From assembly GCA_002900995.3 (NCBI GenBank), contig CM035311.1, forward strand, positions 62,001-126,000: DNA of 64,000 nucleotides. The letters are read 5' to 3'. Numbering within the stretch: the stretch's first letter is position 1; each line of letters opens with the position of its first letter. This DNA is from Ganoderma boninense (taxonomy: Eukaryota > Basidiomycota > Agaricomycetes > Polyporales > Polyporaceae). Both the position numbers and the translations under genes were made by a program. The notes under the pieces are model-generated. The model did no database searches. It was not told the DNA's origin and worked only from the letters and a program-made list of their open reading frames with translations. Of this stretch, positions 32,600 to 45,479 are shown one piece after another.

Positions 32600-34143
32600 T
32601 CACTGAACCCGTTCCCTACTACCCCCGCGCCTCTTGAACAAGACGCGGGTCTGCGGCGCAGGCAGCCCGGTCATCGCGACGAACACGCCGGGCGCGCGCA
32701 CCCCGTCCCCGCCCAGCCGGAGGTCGTAGTTGAGCACGACGTACGCGGGCACCGCCTTGAGCGCGAGCGATGCGAAGTGTCGCCCCAGGCTGCGTCATCC
32801 GTGTCAAAACGTCGGCGTAGGGTTCCGGACAGAGATAAGTCTAGATAAGTGCCACAACGACAACCACAGGGAGAACGACGCACCAAGCGTGCGCCCCATG
32901 GCCGGACGGCACGTACTCCGGGGACGTGCTCGTGAACTGGTGCCGCGCGCCTTCGCCCGCGTCCGCTCCATCTCCTTGACCTGTGGCCTAGCGCATGCGC
33001 GCGTAGCGGAACGCGTTGAACGCGTCCGCGCAGTCGTGGTGCGTCGCGTACGCCGCGGCCTGGACGAGCGCGCCGCGTCGCGCAGCGTGAGTTCCTACTG
33101 GCGCGCCCCCATGTACGTTAGCTGTTATCCGTGTTTGTATGCAAGGGGAGAGGGGGGCTTACGAGGCCGAAACCGTGGAAGCGGAGGGTCTCGCGGAGGA
33201 GGCTGTCGAGCCTGCACATGCGCGCGAGCGCTGCGCTCGTCCAGCCATTCGCCGCGATGCTCTCCTAATCTCGGCCCTGAGGTGCGCGACGAGCCCGGGA
33301 TGCTCGGCGAGGCGCGGGAGAGTCTGCCGCGGTGCACGTCGCTTTGTCGAGGATGGACTGCAGGAGGTCGTTCTGCGCAGTGTCTGAGGTTGCGTCAACG
33401 TCAACGTCCCTGAGGGCGTGCGCGCCGTGTTTTATAAGCACTGAGTACTGATGGCTCGTGACTGACTGGCTTGTCGTTCCAGCCCTCGCCCAACTGCGTC
33501 AAGGCCATCTTGCGCTCTTCGAATGAGGGGTTGGAGGTTCGGTGTCGCGCTTCCCCATATTGTAGAAAAACACGACGATCCTGTTTGCTCGTTGATGAAC
33601 CAGTCGCCACCACGTCAGAAAATGGATGCGACAACCCACGGTTTGAGGAACGTGAAGTCCACCGCGAAATCGACGGCGATAGTGAGGTACCCCTCGTCAC
33701 GCCCTGCCAGTCCGAGTCAAACGAAGATGACAATAACATTATCATACGTGGGCACTTGTGCCAGGCAGGATAACAGGGGTTTCTCGCACAACGGGAGGCC
33801 CACGCACGCCCGGCTCGCGCGCGCGATGATCTTCTGCACTGGCAAGGCCGGTATGACTTCCACAGTCGTCCACTCTGCGCATGCAATCAAATCGGATTCA
33901 GTTGGTTTGGTAATACACGCTCAACAAGCTGCGACACGACCCCGTGGTAGCAGTAGTAATGGGCGGGAACACTCCGTACTTTCCAGCATCCAGCACCCGG
34001 ACGGAGAGAGAAGGGGGGTGGACGGTTGGTGGATGGAGGAAGAGGGTGCTGTGACTTACGGGGTGGGTGAACCATCGTACGGCATAGGCAACGATTCCGA
34101 CGGCGAGAACCGCGAATGCGAGTGACCTGTACTCTTTGTCCAT
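32600..34143 (-). pseudogene. cytochrome P450 pseudogene 1
   Basis: Minus-strand remains in the right order. Anchor exon MDKEYRSLAFAVLAVG..VRWFTHP (34143 on); EWTTVEVIPALPVQKI (near 33870); GYLTIAVDFAVDFTFLK (near 33690); LGEGWNDKP (near 33480); LRETLRFHGFGL (the ExxR helix, near 33180); an ALVQAAAYATHH to FRYARMR block (near 33040); the C-terminus LKAVPAYVVLNYDL to VLFKRRG. Defects: exons 2-4 of the intact relatives are missing, ARMR is followed by an in-frame TAG near 32990, the ExxR region is out of frame with the text before it, and the heme Cys exon is degraded. It is closest to the intact gene at 41292-43589. Confidence 0.8.
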
Positions 34144-35684
34144 GCGAGGCAGTAGGGGGCCCGCGTGCCGAGGAGAAGCGTGCGGATATCAAGTTGTGGA
34201 TGGATCCGTTGGAGCCCCGTCACCCTAAAGCAGAGAAGAGTCGAGTCTGTCCGAGTCGGGGCGCGTGGGGATGGGCGCACCCTTAGGGAGCGAGCGAGAG
34301 AGGCTGCAGGTACATATGAATGAGCAGAGGCGGCTTTAATCGTCGTCTTCGATAGCGTGGTGCATGGCTGGTGCTCAATCGGCAGTGGGATTGCCAGTGC
34401 CAGCACCGTCGCCACTGCCAAGCTACTGCCATTATCTGAATGTGGTATTTCAATTCCGGCATAGGATAGTCAAAGGACTTTTTGACCTTTCAAGATATAA
34501 ACAAAAGGCCCAACGAGTTTACCAACGGATACTTGTTCACATGGACGCCTTGTGGAGAGAGAAGGGGTGGAAGGTAGGTGTGGTTATCAACCTGCCAAAT
34601 CGACTCCTCAGCTGCCCAATACTAGCACCGACGGCAAAAGCCGGCAACGCGGTTTGAACGCATTGAATAGGGCCGCCTTCTTTTGGAGCAACGCCTCCTC
34701 TCGTCTAGCTGTTCATTGTAATGCTTTTCTGTGTCTCGTACATGAGGGGTCTGAGGAGCTCAGGCTGCTCCACGGTGGTACCGGCGAGTGTTGGAACACG
34801 GATTTAAGATGTAAGGCAAGCGAGCGCTTGCTCGCCGGGACTTCCCGACCTATGACACGATACCCGAGTGTTCATTTTTTGTCTTCATCCGTACTACGAT
34901 GACCGGTAAGTACAGGATAAACGGAATACACCCGCTTTTCGCTGCTCTGCCGACCTCTGACCTATAACTCAACACTGAGAGCGTGGATGATGGTCTAGTG
35001 TGGCATGAGTTGGCACTTGCTCGGTGAACAGCACGGGAGGCGCTACGGGGGTGTGGGGCTTACCGGGTCTGCGTACTATCGGGCGGAGTCAGGTAGGTCG
35101 CAATACTGGCGGCGAGTCGTGCGAATACATGGTCCTTGTAGTCGTCCACGGGAGGGGGTGCTGTGTGGACTGGAGGTGAGTGCGAGAATTTTACTAGGTG
35201 CGTGGCCGCGGAGAAGAGACTCGCTCAGGTCGCTCGGGGATGTAACAGTCCGGATTCAAAGCATTCTGCTCCGCAGGATTTCAAAGGATTTCAAAGGAAC
35301 GACGACCATCGTCGTCCTCGCGGCGCAAGAGCACAGGCGGCCCGGGAGAGTCTCTTGACCCCCTCTTCTATTCAGGGCGTATCGGTTTCTTATAGCGTCC
35401 TGCAGCTTCCTGGGCACGTCATCCAAGCTGTCTATTAACGCCTTCCTTCTATGCATACGCATGGTCAGCTGTCCAGCGGTTGCAACAGGTGCGCGGAAGT
35501 CAGTGCACCTCCTCTCAGGCTGTCCGGCTGCCGGCATCTAAACGCCCTTCAAATCCACTTCACAGGTCGACTTCAGCCATTCTTGGAACACGCCGTCCGC
35601 CATTGAGCCGCAGGAAAAGTATATGGGCACTGGCAGTACTTATGCTCGGCTTCGGAATCCTCACTGTTGCATCCTTACCCCCGA
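34144..35684. other. intergenic with dispersed repeat and P450 upstream duplicate
   Basis: About 34785-34975 is the second copy of the repeat at 5385-5560. About 35360-35684 resembles 38140-38498, the region before the next P450, so the upstream DNA was duplicated together with the gene. No gene recognised. Confidence 0.4.
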
Positions 35685-37980
35685 ATGGACGACCTCCTGC
35701 CAGTCGTGCTTGCGTATAGTAGTATCGCGGTAGCCATTTACCTAATGTGATGGTACACTGATCCGGTAAGCACACGATATCCCCCCACCCCCCCGCCGTC
35801 TAGTATGTACAGTACTTGCCCTCAGGCTGTCCGCTGACCAGGATTGACCAAATGTACAGCTGTACTCCATCCCCACAGTCGGCGGGCCGTCCCTCCCCTG
35901 TCTATCTTACATAGGCGCTTTCCGCCGCGGCGCTCGGAGACTTCAGAGCCGTGTTGGAAGAGGGGTACAGGAAGGTGTGTCGAAGTGCCCGCCTTGTATG
36001 CGGTAGATCCCTTTCATACCGTGACCGCGCTCAATACTCGTCATCCGTCGCCCGGCCCACAGCACCCAGAATCGGCGTTCAAGATCGCCACGTTCGACCG
36101 GTGGCTCGTCGTCGTCTCTGGGCGGGGCATGGTGGAGGACCTGCGGAAACGGCCGGCCGATGAGATCTCTGCCCCGCGTGGGTTCCAGGAGGTGCGTGTC
36201 TGCGTGCCACTGGTGTGGCGGCCGCCATGTCCGATGGTGTGCTACAGAACTTCCAGTCCAAGTACGTCTTGGAGCCTGCGGTTCTGTCGGACCGATACCA
36301 CGGAGAAGTGGCGAAGGAGAAGCTCTTGAAGAAGCTCCCTAGCCTTGTGCCGGACATCATCGACGAGGTGTTCGTTGCGGTGGACAACAATATCCCAACC
36401 GGCGGAGATAATGGTATGAGGTTGGGATGGTATTGTTTTCCGAGTGGAGATGCTCACACGCTGTACCTCTTTAGAGTGGAAAGCCGTGGACGCAACACGC
36501 ACGATACGTAAGATCCTCGCTCAGGCCAGCAACCGAACCTTCGTCGGACTCCCTTTGTGTGAGTACCAGTACATCCCACTCGTTGGAAATGCTGGCATAA
36601 TATGGACAATATCTTCGTCGATTGGGCTATTAGGTCGGAACGACGAGTATCTGGCACTTGCAGTAGGCTTTGCAACGCATTTCGCCGAGGGAGCTGGTGT
36701 ACTCCGCCTCGTCCCAGATTTCATAAAACCGTAAGCACCCTAACACGAATACTCCACCTTCGTTGTCGTCGTCGTCGTCGGGTAACAATCATGCAGCATA
36801 CTGGCGCCTTTCGTCAACAACGGGAAGGACGACATAGCTCGCGCTGTTCCCTACCTCCGACCAATAATTGAGGAGCGTATGAAGACGTTTGAAAGGCTCG
36901 GAGAAGCATGGAAGGACAAACCAGTGAGCGATGCCTGGCAGACACGCAAAGTCAGAATGTGTGTCGCTCATACCAGGAACGCATAGAACGACTTCCTGCA
37001 GTCCATGTTGGACAGGGCGATCCCGAGGGGCGAATCTCCCTCCGCCATTACCCAGCGACTGTTCATGTTCAACTTCGCGTCCATCGCCACTTCGTCCAGT
37101 GCGAGTATCACGCTTAGTATTTACTATCTATCCTGGCGTCGCAAACACTGACAGACCGCGCGCGGCCCTCATTAATATTCTAGGTCGTCACCCACGCGCT
37201 CTACCACATCGCAGAAAACCCCCAGCTCGCGGCCGCGCTCAGGGAAGAGGCGCAGACGTGCGTCGCAGCGAACGGCTGGACGTGCGCCGCGCTGGGCAGC
37301 ATGTGGAAGCTCGACAGCCTTCTCCGCGAGACGCTCCGCTTCTACGGCGTCGGCCTCCGTAAGTGCTGCGCCCCTCCAATTTCCATTTCCATTCTCCCAT
37401 ACAACTCTCCGAGCCCCCTTCCCTCTTTGCTGAACTCGCAGCGCAGGCGGCATGGGCCTAGTGACGATGACGCGCAAGGTCCTCAAGGACGTCGTGCTGC
37501 ACGACGCGAACGCGACGCGGCTCCCCGCGGGCACGCTCGTAAGCGCGAACGCGCACGCGATGCACCGCGACCCGGACGCGGCCCAGCTCGAGGACGCAGA
37601 TGAGTTCGACGCGCTCCGCTACGCGCGCATGAGAAGTGCCGCGGGCCAGAGCCTGAAGCACCAGTTCGCGGTCACGTCTCCCGCCTACATCCCGTTCGGG
37701 CACGGACCGCGTGCATGGTGCGTCCCCCGCTCTATCTCCTCAGTCCCGCATCATCATCGTCATTCTCATTAACATTTTCCACTCGCGCTGCTGTATAAGC
37801 CCGGGCAGGTTCTTCGCGTCGAACACGCTCAAGGCAGTACTCGCGTACATCGTGCTCCGGTACGACCTCAAGCTCGCGGGTAACGGGGCGCGCCCCGCGA
37901 ACGCCTACGTTTCGCTCGCAGTCGTGCCAGCGCGAGATGGGCGTGTCCTGTTCAAGAGGCTCGAAGGAGCGGCAGTGTGA
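35685..37980 (+). pseudogene. cytochrome P450 pseudogene 2 (recently inactivated)
   Basis: Nearly full-length tandem duplicate of the gene at 38499. Exon 1 (MDDLLPVVLAYSSIAVAIYL) has TGA at 35748-35750 where the partner has CGG (Arg). Exon 2 (IPTVGGPSLPCLSY) contains a net insertion that shifts the frame before the YRK end. All later exons look intact: ESAFKIATFDRWLVVVSGRG, KYVLEPAVLSDRY, ILAQASNRTFVGLPLC, GWTCAALGSMWKLDSLLRET, FGHGPRAC-PGRFFAS (heme Cys across an intron) and the end VLFKRLEGAAV. An alternative start inside could give a protein without membrane anchor, but this is less likely. Confidence 0.8.
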
Positions 37981-38139
37981 CTTGAGGCCTTGGTTGAGTT
38001 GTTAGATGAGGCTTATTTTCTGGGATTTATGCTTACGGCGAGCCGAGTATCTTTGAGCCGCTGGGTGGAACAAGTTAATCATGCTTGCTGCAATTTCTTG
38101 GCAACATTACGGGTGGTAATTTCGAATGCTCAGATGCTC

Positions 38140-38498
38140 CTGGCCTCTCTTCTATTCGGGGCATGTAAGTTGTTCACAGACGGCCTTGCAGCTCCTCGTC
38201 AGTGTGATATCATGTCTATTAATGCTGCGCTTCCATGCGTATGCACGGTCAGCTGGCCGGTGGCGACACGCGCATGTAAGTCATCACATTCCTCAGTTCG
38301 GGCTGAGGCCCTCACCCCGCGAGCTCATAGTTTGACTTCAGCCATTCTGAGAATGCATCCGCTATTGAGTCACAATGGCTTCCCAGCCTTCCTGAATGTG
38401 AGTTGTACTACTTATGCTTGACTTCGGAGGCAGCCTCGAATTCCCCCGGTCGGTCTCCATCCACATCCCCCTCCACACCCACACACCCTTACGCACCA
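38140..38498. other. upstream region of P450 38499, duplicated
   Basis: Shares blocks with about 35360-35684 (CTATTAAxGC, CATGCxTAxGCAxGGTCAGCTG). This defines the tandem repeat unit of roughly 2.8 kb that contains one P450. Confidence 0.5.
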
Positions 38499-40716
38499 AT
38501 GGATTCGGACCTCCTAACAATCGCGCTCGCATGTATCATGGTGGCCATATACGTTATGCGGTGGTACACTGATCCCGTACGCACACAACAGTCCAGCTCC
38601 CTCATTCGCTCCATCTATTGATTACTTGGTGCCGACCACAGCTACGCTCAATCCCCACCGTGGGCGGGTCGTCCCTCCCCGGCCTGTCCTATCTCGGCGC
38701 GTTACGCACCCTCCGAGACTTCAGAGAGGCCTTGGAGGAGGGGTACAGGAAGGTATGTCTTACAGTCTGTGGCCGCTCACCAAACTGTCAGTCTGCGGTC
38801 CCTTACAACGCTCCATGTTCTTCGACAGTACCCCGAGTCGGCATTCAAAATCGCCACATTGGACCGGTGGCTCGTCATCGTCTCTGGGCGGGGCATGGTG
38901 GAGGAGCTCAAGAGACGGCCCGCCGAAGAGCTTTCCGCCAACCGTGGGTTCCAAGAGGTATGTTTCTGAATTCCATGCGTGGCAACAATCACGGCCGCTT
39001 GCATTATGCGCTCATGGAGGCGCTGGGACAACTTTGGTGCCGCAGAACTTCCAGCCCAAGTATGTCGTGGATCCGGTGGTTTTGTCGGATCGTTACCACC
39101 GAGAGGTCGCGAGGGAGAAGCTCCTGAGGAAGTTCCCCAGCCTTCTTCCGGACATCATCGACGAGGTGTTCGTCGCGGTCGACGATAATATTCCGATCGG
39201 GGGTAACGGTATGAGTTCTACGTGCTGTTGTGTTGGAGCGGAGGGAGATGTTCACATATTGCGCTGCAGAAGGCGTAGATGCCGCGCGCGTACTCGGTAA
39301 AATCTTCGCTCGAGCGAGCAACCGAACCTTCGTCGGCCTCCCCTTGTGTGCGTGTATCCCATTATCTCATTCGTTCGCAGTTTAGGCACATTCCGGTCGG
39401 TTAATTGCAACCATGGTGCACAGGTCGAAACGAAGAGTACCTCGCACTGTCCATAGGTTTCGCAATGCATTTCCCCAAGGGGGCTGGTGCACTGCGCCTT
39501 GTGCCTGATTTCATGAAACGGTGAGTACATCGACGTACTAGTCATGCTAACGTCACCGTCGCTAAGAACAATTGTGCAGTATCCTGGCACCTTTTGTCAC
39601 CAATGCAAGGGACGATGCGTCTCGCGCTGTGCCCTATCTCCGACCCGTAATTGAAGAACGTATGAAAGCGGTCGAAAAGCTCGGTGATGCGTGGGATGAC
39701 AAACCGGTCAGTGATAGTCGACAGGCATCACAACGTCTATCCACCTGATAATCGCACATAGAACGACATCTTACAGTCCATGTTAGATCGGGCGATCCCG
39801 AGGGGAGAAGCAGTCTCCGCGATCGCCCAACGGCTGTTCTTGTTCAACTTTGCGTCTATCGGCACTTCATCCAGAGCGAGTATCCTCAGCCATATTTGCC
39901 GCAGGCAGCACTAACAGACTCCGAATACATCACCCATTCTAGGTCGCCACCCACGCGCTCCACCACATCGCAGAAAACCCCGACCTCGCGGCCGCGCTCA
40001 GGGAAGAGGCGCAGACGAGCATCGCAGCGAACGGCTGGACAGGCCCCGCACTGGGCAGCATGTGGAAGCTCGACAGCCTCCTGCGCGAGACGCTCCGCTT
40101 CTACGGCGTCGGCCTCCGTACGTGCAACCCCTCCCATACCCTTCCTTTCCCCCTCCCTCTTCCCTCTTCTGTCCTTCCTGGGCTCACAGAGCATGCGGCA
40201 TGGGGTCTAGTGTCGATGACGCGCAGGGTCATGAAGGACATCACGCTGCACGACGGGACGCGGCTCCCCGCGGGCACGCTCGTGGCCGCGAACGCCTACG
40301 CGATGCACCACGACCCGGCCGCGACGCAGCTCGAGGACGCAGATGAATTCGACGCGCTCCGCTACGTGCGCATGCGGAGTGTCGCGGGCCAGGGCCTGAA
40401 ACACCAGTTCGCGGTCACGTCCCCCGACTACATCCCGTTCGGGCATGGGCCCCGTGCATGGTGCGTCTCCCCCTCTCGCGCCTTCTAACTCCCGCTGATG
40501 TAATTTGATACACCGCACACTGCACACTGCCGCGCTAGCCCGGGCAGGTTCTTCGCGTCGAACACCCTCAAGGCCGTCCTGGCGTACATCGTCCTCCGGT
40601 ACGACCTGGAGCTCGCAGGGGACGGGGCGCGCCCCCGAAACGCCTACGTTTCGCTCGCCGTAGTGCCTGCGCGAGATGGGCGTGTCCTGTTCAAGAGGCG
40701 CGACGGATCCGCTTGA
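38499..40716 (+). CDS. cytochrome P450 monooxygenase (CYP512/CYP5150-like)
   Basis: Eleven exons: 38499-38576, 38642-38752, 38829-38957, 39046-39208, 39270-39347, 39424-39520, 39580-39706, 39762-39875, 39943-40117, 40190-40460 and 40539-40716; 506 residues, every phase consistent. N-terminal membrane anchor (LLTIALACIMVAIYVM), proline-rich hinge (RSIPTVGGSSLPGL), the ExxR helix ETLRFYG, and heme motif FGHGPRAC-PGRFFAS with the Cys codon split by the last intron. Expected in the ER, using CPR for electrons; the substrate is unknown. The intron after exon 8 starts with GC (AGA|GCGAGT). This is the only working copy of a tandem pair. It resembles fungal P450s of the terpenoid/steroid-oxidising group, but the family name is my recollection, not a search. 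Confidence 0.93.
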
Positions 40717-41291
40717 GTTGGGACTGAGATAGATATTGCGTGTTTATGTCCGTAAACGTAAACGTTGAGGCGTATGCCTCCGGCTCAGCTTCAGACATCC
40801 TGTATGACTTAAATACATAGTAGGATGATGATTTTGAATGTCACACACACACGGGCCGAGTGCTCTCTGTAGCCGTGCGGCCGCACCTCAGCTTTCCAGC
40901 AAATGGTACAAGCGAGGGAATATATTACAACTACATCGTAAGCATGGACCACATACCGCTGACCAATAGCAAAGTAGAGGTAGAACGATGGGAAGCCGCA
41001 TCAGTCTCCCGTTTTCAAGTAGTAAACCGGGTCACCGTCGGCTTCGATGTTCCGCAAACTTCGCTCTTTCGCCAACTTCTCATAGAGAACTCACAGACCC
41101 GTGTGTTCGAAGGACTGCGCACGACATCGGCCATTCAGCACTTTTGCGTGCATGGACAGGCCACAAGCATTGATTTGAACACTGGAGTCCAGACTCGGCT
41201 TTAGTGCGCGTGTCGTCTGAAAGAAGCAGCTCTCCCGACGTACCTGACAAACTCCCTTCCCCACACAGGAGCTCCCGCTGCAGCCCAACTG
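40717..41291. other. intergenic between convergent P450 genes
   Basis: About 575 bp holding the two 3' UTRs. A CACACACACACAC-type run sits near 40840. No gene seen. Confidence 0.4.
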
Positions 41292-43589
41292 TCAGATTGA
41301 TTCAGAAGCCCACCTGCGCTTCTTGAACAGGACGCGCCCATGCGGCGCAGGTACGACTCCCGTGGCAAAGTAGACGTTCGGAGGACGCGTGCCGTCCCCG
41401 TCCAGTTTCACGTCGAAGTTGACGATGATGTGCGCGAGGACCGCCTTCATCTCGTGCGCCGCGAAGTACCTCCCCGGGCTGCAGCGTGCATCGAAGCGCG
41501 TCGTCAGCCTCAAGCCCCGCCCTTGCCCTCTCGAGTCTCCCCCGCCACACAGAGAGACAAGGAGACAAACAAAAACAAAAACGACTGGAGCTCACCAGGA
41601 ATATGGGCCGTGGCCGAAGGCGATGTACTCGGGGGACGTGCTCGTGCACTGCAGTTTTGCGCCCGGGCTCTGGCCCTCCGCGGCGTGCATGCGCATGCGC
41701 GCGAAGCGGAACGGGTCGAACGTGTGCGCGTGCTCGAGGAACGCGTCGTCGCGGTGCAGCGCGTACGACAGCGCGTTCACCAGGGCGCCCTCCGGGATGC
41801 GCGTCCCGTCGCTGAGCGTGACGTCCTTTACCGCCTTCCGTCCCATGGAGACTGGTGGGGGTGGGGGAGTGCATCCGAGAAGTCAGACTTATGCGTAACT
41901 CCGGTGGAGCACACTCGTCTAGATCTGTAGAGGAGGGAGGGGGGGGGGTGCTTACAGACGCCGACTCCGTACAAGCGCAGCGTTTCGCGCAGGACGCTGT
42001 CGAGCTTCCACATCTTGCCCAGCGCGGTGGCCGTCCAGCCGTCAGCCGAGACGGCCGCCTCGATCTCTTCCCTGAGAGGCGCGATGAACTCCGCGGGCTT
42101 CTCCGCGAGGTGGTAGAGAGCGTGAGTGATGGTCTGGAAAGCCCACAGTGCATTCCGAGTTGTGAGTGCCACCGGTGGAGCGAGCGGCGTTAGAAGGTGC
42201 GCGCGACGGGCTGCAGTGCTCCGTGCTCACCATCGACGTGGTGTGGATGGCCGTGAAGTTCACGAGCAGCAGCCGCTGGACGACAGCGAAGGCGGACTCA
42301 TTCTTTGCTGTCGCCATATCCAGTAACGACTGCAGAAGGTCGTTCTGCGCACCGATGTCAGTGGGCAGTGGTATGCTGCATAGCATCTCTCATTCCTCAC
42401 CGGCTTGTCATTCCATCCCTTTCCCAACTCAGACGCCGCCCTCTGACGCTCTGCTATGGTGGCCCTTATGTAGGCCACAGCACGGCGAGTATCCCGCCTT
42501 GGAAAGTTGACAAACAATGCCACAACACTCAGCGAACACCACATTATTAAGTAAGTTGCAGAGTCCCCGCACTTACGGTTTCAGAAAAGAAGGGAGGAAA
42601 CGAAGTATGACCCCGTTCTTCATGAAGCCCAGTGTGAAATTGACGGCAAGGGAGAGGTACTCGTCGTTGCGACCTACATTATCGAAAATTTAACACATGT
42701 TCGCTGCTAGTAATCTCGAGACCCCGAGAATCAGGGAAGACTCACACAAAGGCAGACCGACAATCGCGCGGCTGCTGGCGCGAGCGACGATCTTCTGCAT
42801 CGCTGGCGTGGCCTCCACGCCAGTCCACTCTGTGAACCATTCTCAAATTCAGCATATCCCGTGTGCATCGACAGCGCATATAGCCATACCATCTTCGTCC
42901 GCGACGATACAGTCCTCGACTGCGGCACATACCTCGTCAATGACGGGTGGGACGACCGCCGAAAGCTCGCGCCTGCCCATCTCCCTGACTGCTGCCACAT
43001 GATAGTCGTCCACGAGAACAGAAGGTTCGAAAAGATGCTTCATTTGCAGGAACTTCCCAGCCGCAGATGAACCCACACGGGGAGAAGCAAACAAAAAAGA
43101 CGAAAAGCGAACCTCGTGGGATCCAAGCGGGCCAGACAGCTCGTCCGCACGTTTCCTGAGCTCCTCCACCATGTTCCTTCCGGCGACAGTGACGACCCAC
43201 CGGTCGAGGAAAGCCACCTTGAACACCGAGCCCGCGTGCTGCATGGCCCCGGGCGGCGGGGACCGAGCATCATACATGCTCCCGTGAGCGAAACTGCCTG
43301 CAGGAGCTCGGCGGGGGGTCGGGGCGCACCTTCCTGTAAGCCGCCTCGAGCATGCCTCTGCAGTCTCCCTGCATGCGCAGTGCGCCGAGGTAGGACAGCC
43401 CCGGCAAGGAGGACCCGCCAACGGTGGGAATTGCGCGTAGCTGGGGGCAGCGTTGAGCGAATATATATCCGAAGGTGCCGGAAGGGGATGGGATGATGGA
43501 CTTACGGGGTCGTTGTACCATCGCACCGCGTAGACGGCGAGGAACATGGCAAGGCACGCGGAGACGATGGCCTGATAGTCGTCCATCAT
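41292..43589 (-). CDS. cytochrome P450 monooxygenase, paralog
   Basis: Minus-strand gene with the same exon plan as 38499. It starts at 43589 (MMDDYQAIVSACLAMFLAVY, membrane anchor). Key blocks in order: RAIPTVGGSSLPGLSYLGAL, FKVAFLDRWVVTVAGRNMVE, IVARASSRAIVGLPLC, ELGKGWNDKP, ITHALYHLAEKP, MWKLDSVLRETLRLYGVGV (ExxR), and the heme motif FGHGPYSC-PGRYFAA with the Cys codon split by an intron, ending VLFKKRRWASESI. No stop or frameshift found. Here the intron after HTTSM uses a normal GT (ATG|GTGAGC), unlike the GC donor of the tandem pair. Faces the gene at 38499 tail to tail. Confidence 0.92.
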
Positions 43590-44666
43590 GGGTGGCAGGA
43601 GTGGCTTGGATACGAGGGAAGCTTCAAGTTGAAAGTCGGTATTAACGTATTAACAGGGACACGCCTGCGAGGCCCAAGGTAAGGGCAGGGGCAATGCAGC
43701 TCACATTGAGAAGGCCGTGAGGCGATGACAGAGTCAGGCGGTTGGATGGACTTAGCAGGGACGCTGAGGGGACGTTGGTACCCTTTGCGAGCGGTCCTCC
43801 TGAACGCCGTCGACACTCATGCAGACAAAAGGAAGCCGGGAGGGAAATCTGCAGGAAAGATTCAGCTTCGTCGGACCGGAACGAAAATGAGAGGGGTAAT
43901 AGCCTTGCCATGAAAATGCCCATCATGTCTTCGTATCACGAGGGCACCGGGGCGTGATAAGAAACAACGTTTTCCCTGGGGCACCGGCCCTGTCCAAAGA
44001 GAACTGCAGCAGCAGAAGCGGAACGAAAATGTGATTTTGGGGATGGTGCCAGAGGTCGGCCCCGGGGAAGGTTCAACGCATCGCATACATGGACCCGGCC
44101 GGGGACCTGTGAGTAATTCCATCGCAAGGGTAGCAAGCGACCTTGAAATGCGCCAGAACGCATGAAGATGAAACCCCCGGCGGCGAGCACGCACTGCGGG
44201 ACGCCAGCCTCGAGACGGTCGAGCGTCCTCCGAGGCGGCGAAGATGTTCGCGGACCCGAGCTTCCTGTACGAGCCCGACGCCGGATTCAGCCCCTCCTCA
44301 GGCACGGAGATACGCAGCTTCTCGCAAACACAATGAAAAATATAGGCCAAAGGGGGAGACGGGCCAAAATGCGCGTCAGGGCGCGGCTCCGAGGGGGATA
44401 CTTTGCGGGGATGTAGTCCGCGATTCTGCCGAACTTGAGGTCGTGTCGGTGCAACTCTCGGAAAGGGTAGAGCCGGATTTACCGTATTTTAACAGGTCGA
44501 ATACGCAATTAAAACTTCACGGGGGAGAGAACGAGGAGATGTGCAGGTATCTGAGGTATAGTTCAAGTTCGTGCTACGCTGCGGATTTCGAGCTGGTCGC
44601 TGTCGGCCTTTGCCGATATCGGATAGCGCCCAATTGCTAACTGCATCTTGGACTGCAACCACGACG
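43590..44666. other. intergenic with a short coding-like remnant
   Basis: The promoters of the P450 (minus) and SYS1 (plus) lie here head to head. About 44250-44336 reads in the plus direction as KMFADPSFLYEPDAGFSPSS followed by a stop; it looks like the end of a real protein, but I cannot join it to anything upstream. No call made. Confidence 0.4.
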
Positions 44667-45479
44667 ATGGCCAAGTCCACAGGATGGGACCCCGTCCTCC
44701 TCATCTCCCAGGCCAGTCTTCGCCTTCCCCCCTCGCTGCTCGACGCTGAAATCTCCTCAGATCATCGCTCTCCAGACGCTGCACTACCTGACCCTGTCCT
44801 TCCTCATCCCCCCATTGCTCGTCATGCTCGCCGACTCCGGGTCACTCGAGTTCGAGGGTGGGGCCGCTAATGTCGGTATGCCCTGCTTTTATCGCGGTTT
44901 TCGCGTAGTCTAACACGCCTCATCTCTTCCAGGGATGATCATGGACTGGCGAGAGATGGCAGGTAGACCGACAACACGCCCGCTCCCAGGCGATGGCCCC
45001 TGGACGTCCTTCGACTCAGTATGGAGCGGAGGAAAGCAGGTCGGGATGGGGTCGATCCAGCAGGGTGCCCTCAGGAGCGTCGATCCCGTGCGATCGTGGA
45101 TCATCGCCATGTGCTGGATCGCAGCCTCGGCCGCAGAGTGCGTATGTCCCCTTCCATCGAGTTTCGGATATCCCTTCATGCATATTTGGGCTGGATTCGC
45201 AGCGTATACTACCTATATGCGCTCGTCCGGCGACCAAGGCTCATCCTCGACTTCGCTCTCACCCTCCTGTTCAACCACCTCGTTCTCACGACTTATTACG
45301 CCGCTGCGATCCCCACGTCCGTCTTCTTCTGGCTGGTCATGTGCGTAAGCACGGCGGGCACCATCGTCTTCGCGGAGGATTTATGTGTCAAGCGGGAGAT
45401 GAACGAGGGTCTCGTGGTCGCCTCTGCACCCGACGCGCAGGACAGTGTGGAGATGGGCAGTCTTCTTCGGGAAGACTAG
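44667..45479 (+). CDS. SYS1: SYS1 Golgi membrane protein
   Basis: Four exons: 44667-44711, 44761-44875, 44933-45137 and 45203-45479; 213 residues. Matches the SYS1 family along its length: WDPVLLISQIIALQTLHYL at the start, MIMDWREMAGR after the first membrane segment, a loop that is longer than usual, then SWIIAMCWIAASAADVYYLY, RRPRLILDFALTLLFNHLVL, TTYYAAAIPTSVFFWLVM and a cytosolic Glu/Asp tail. Four membrane spans. SYS1 recruits the Arl3/ARFRP1 GTPase to the trans-Golgi. The first intron begins with GC (CAG|GCCAGT...CAG|ATC), and removing it joins ISQ to IIALQTLHYL exactly as the family requires. Confidence 0.95.

Noticed and set aside
44143..44640. 165-codon plus-strand frame before SYS1
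   Set aside because: Arg/Pro-rich out-of-frame text with no motif; a different frame there holds the more protein-like remnant.
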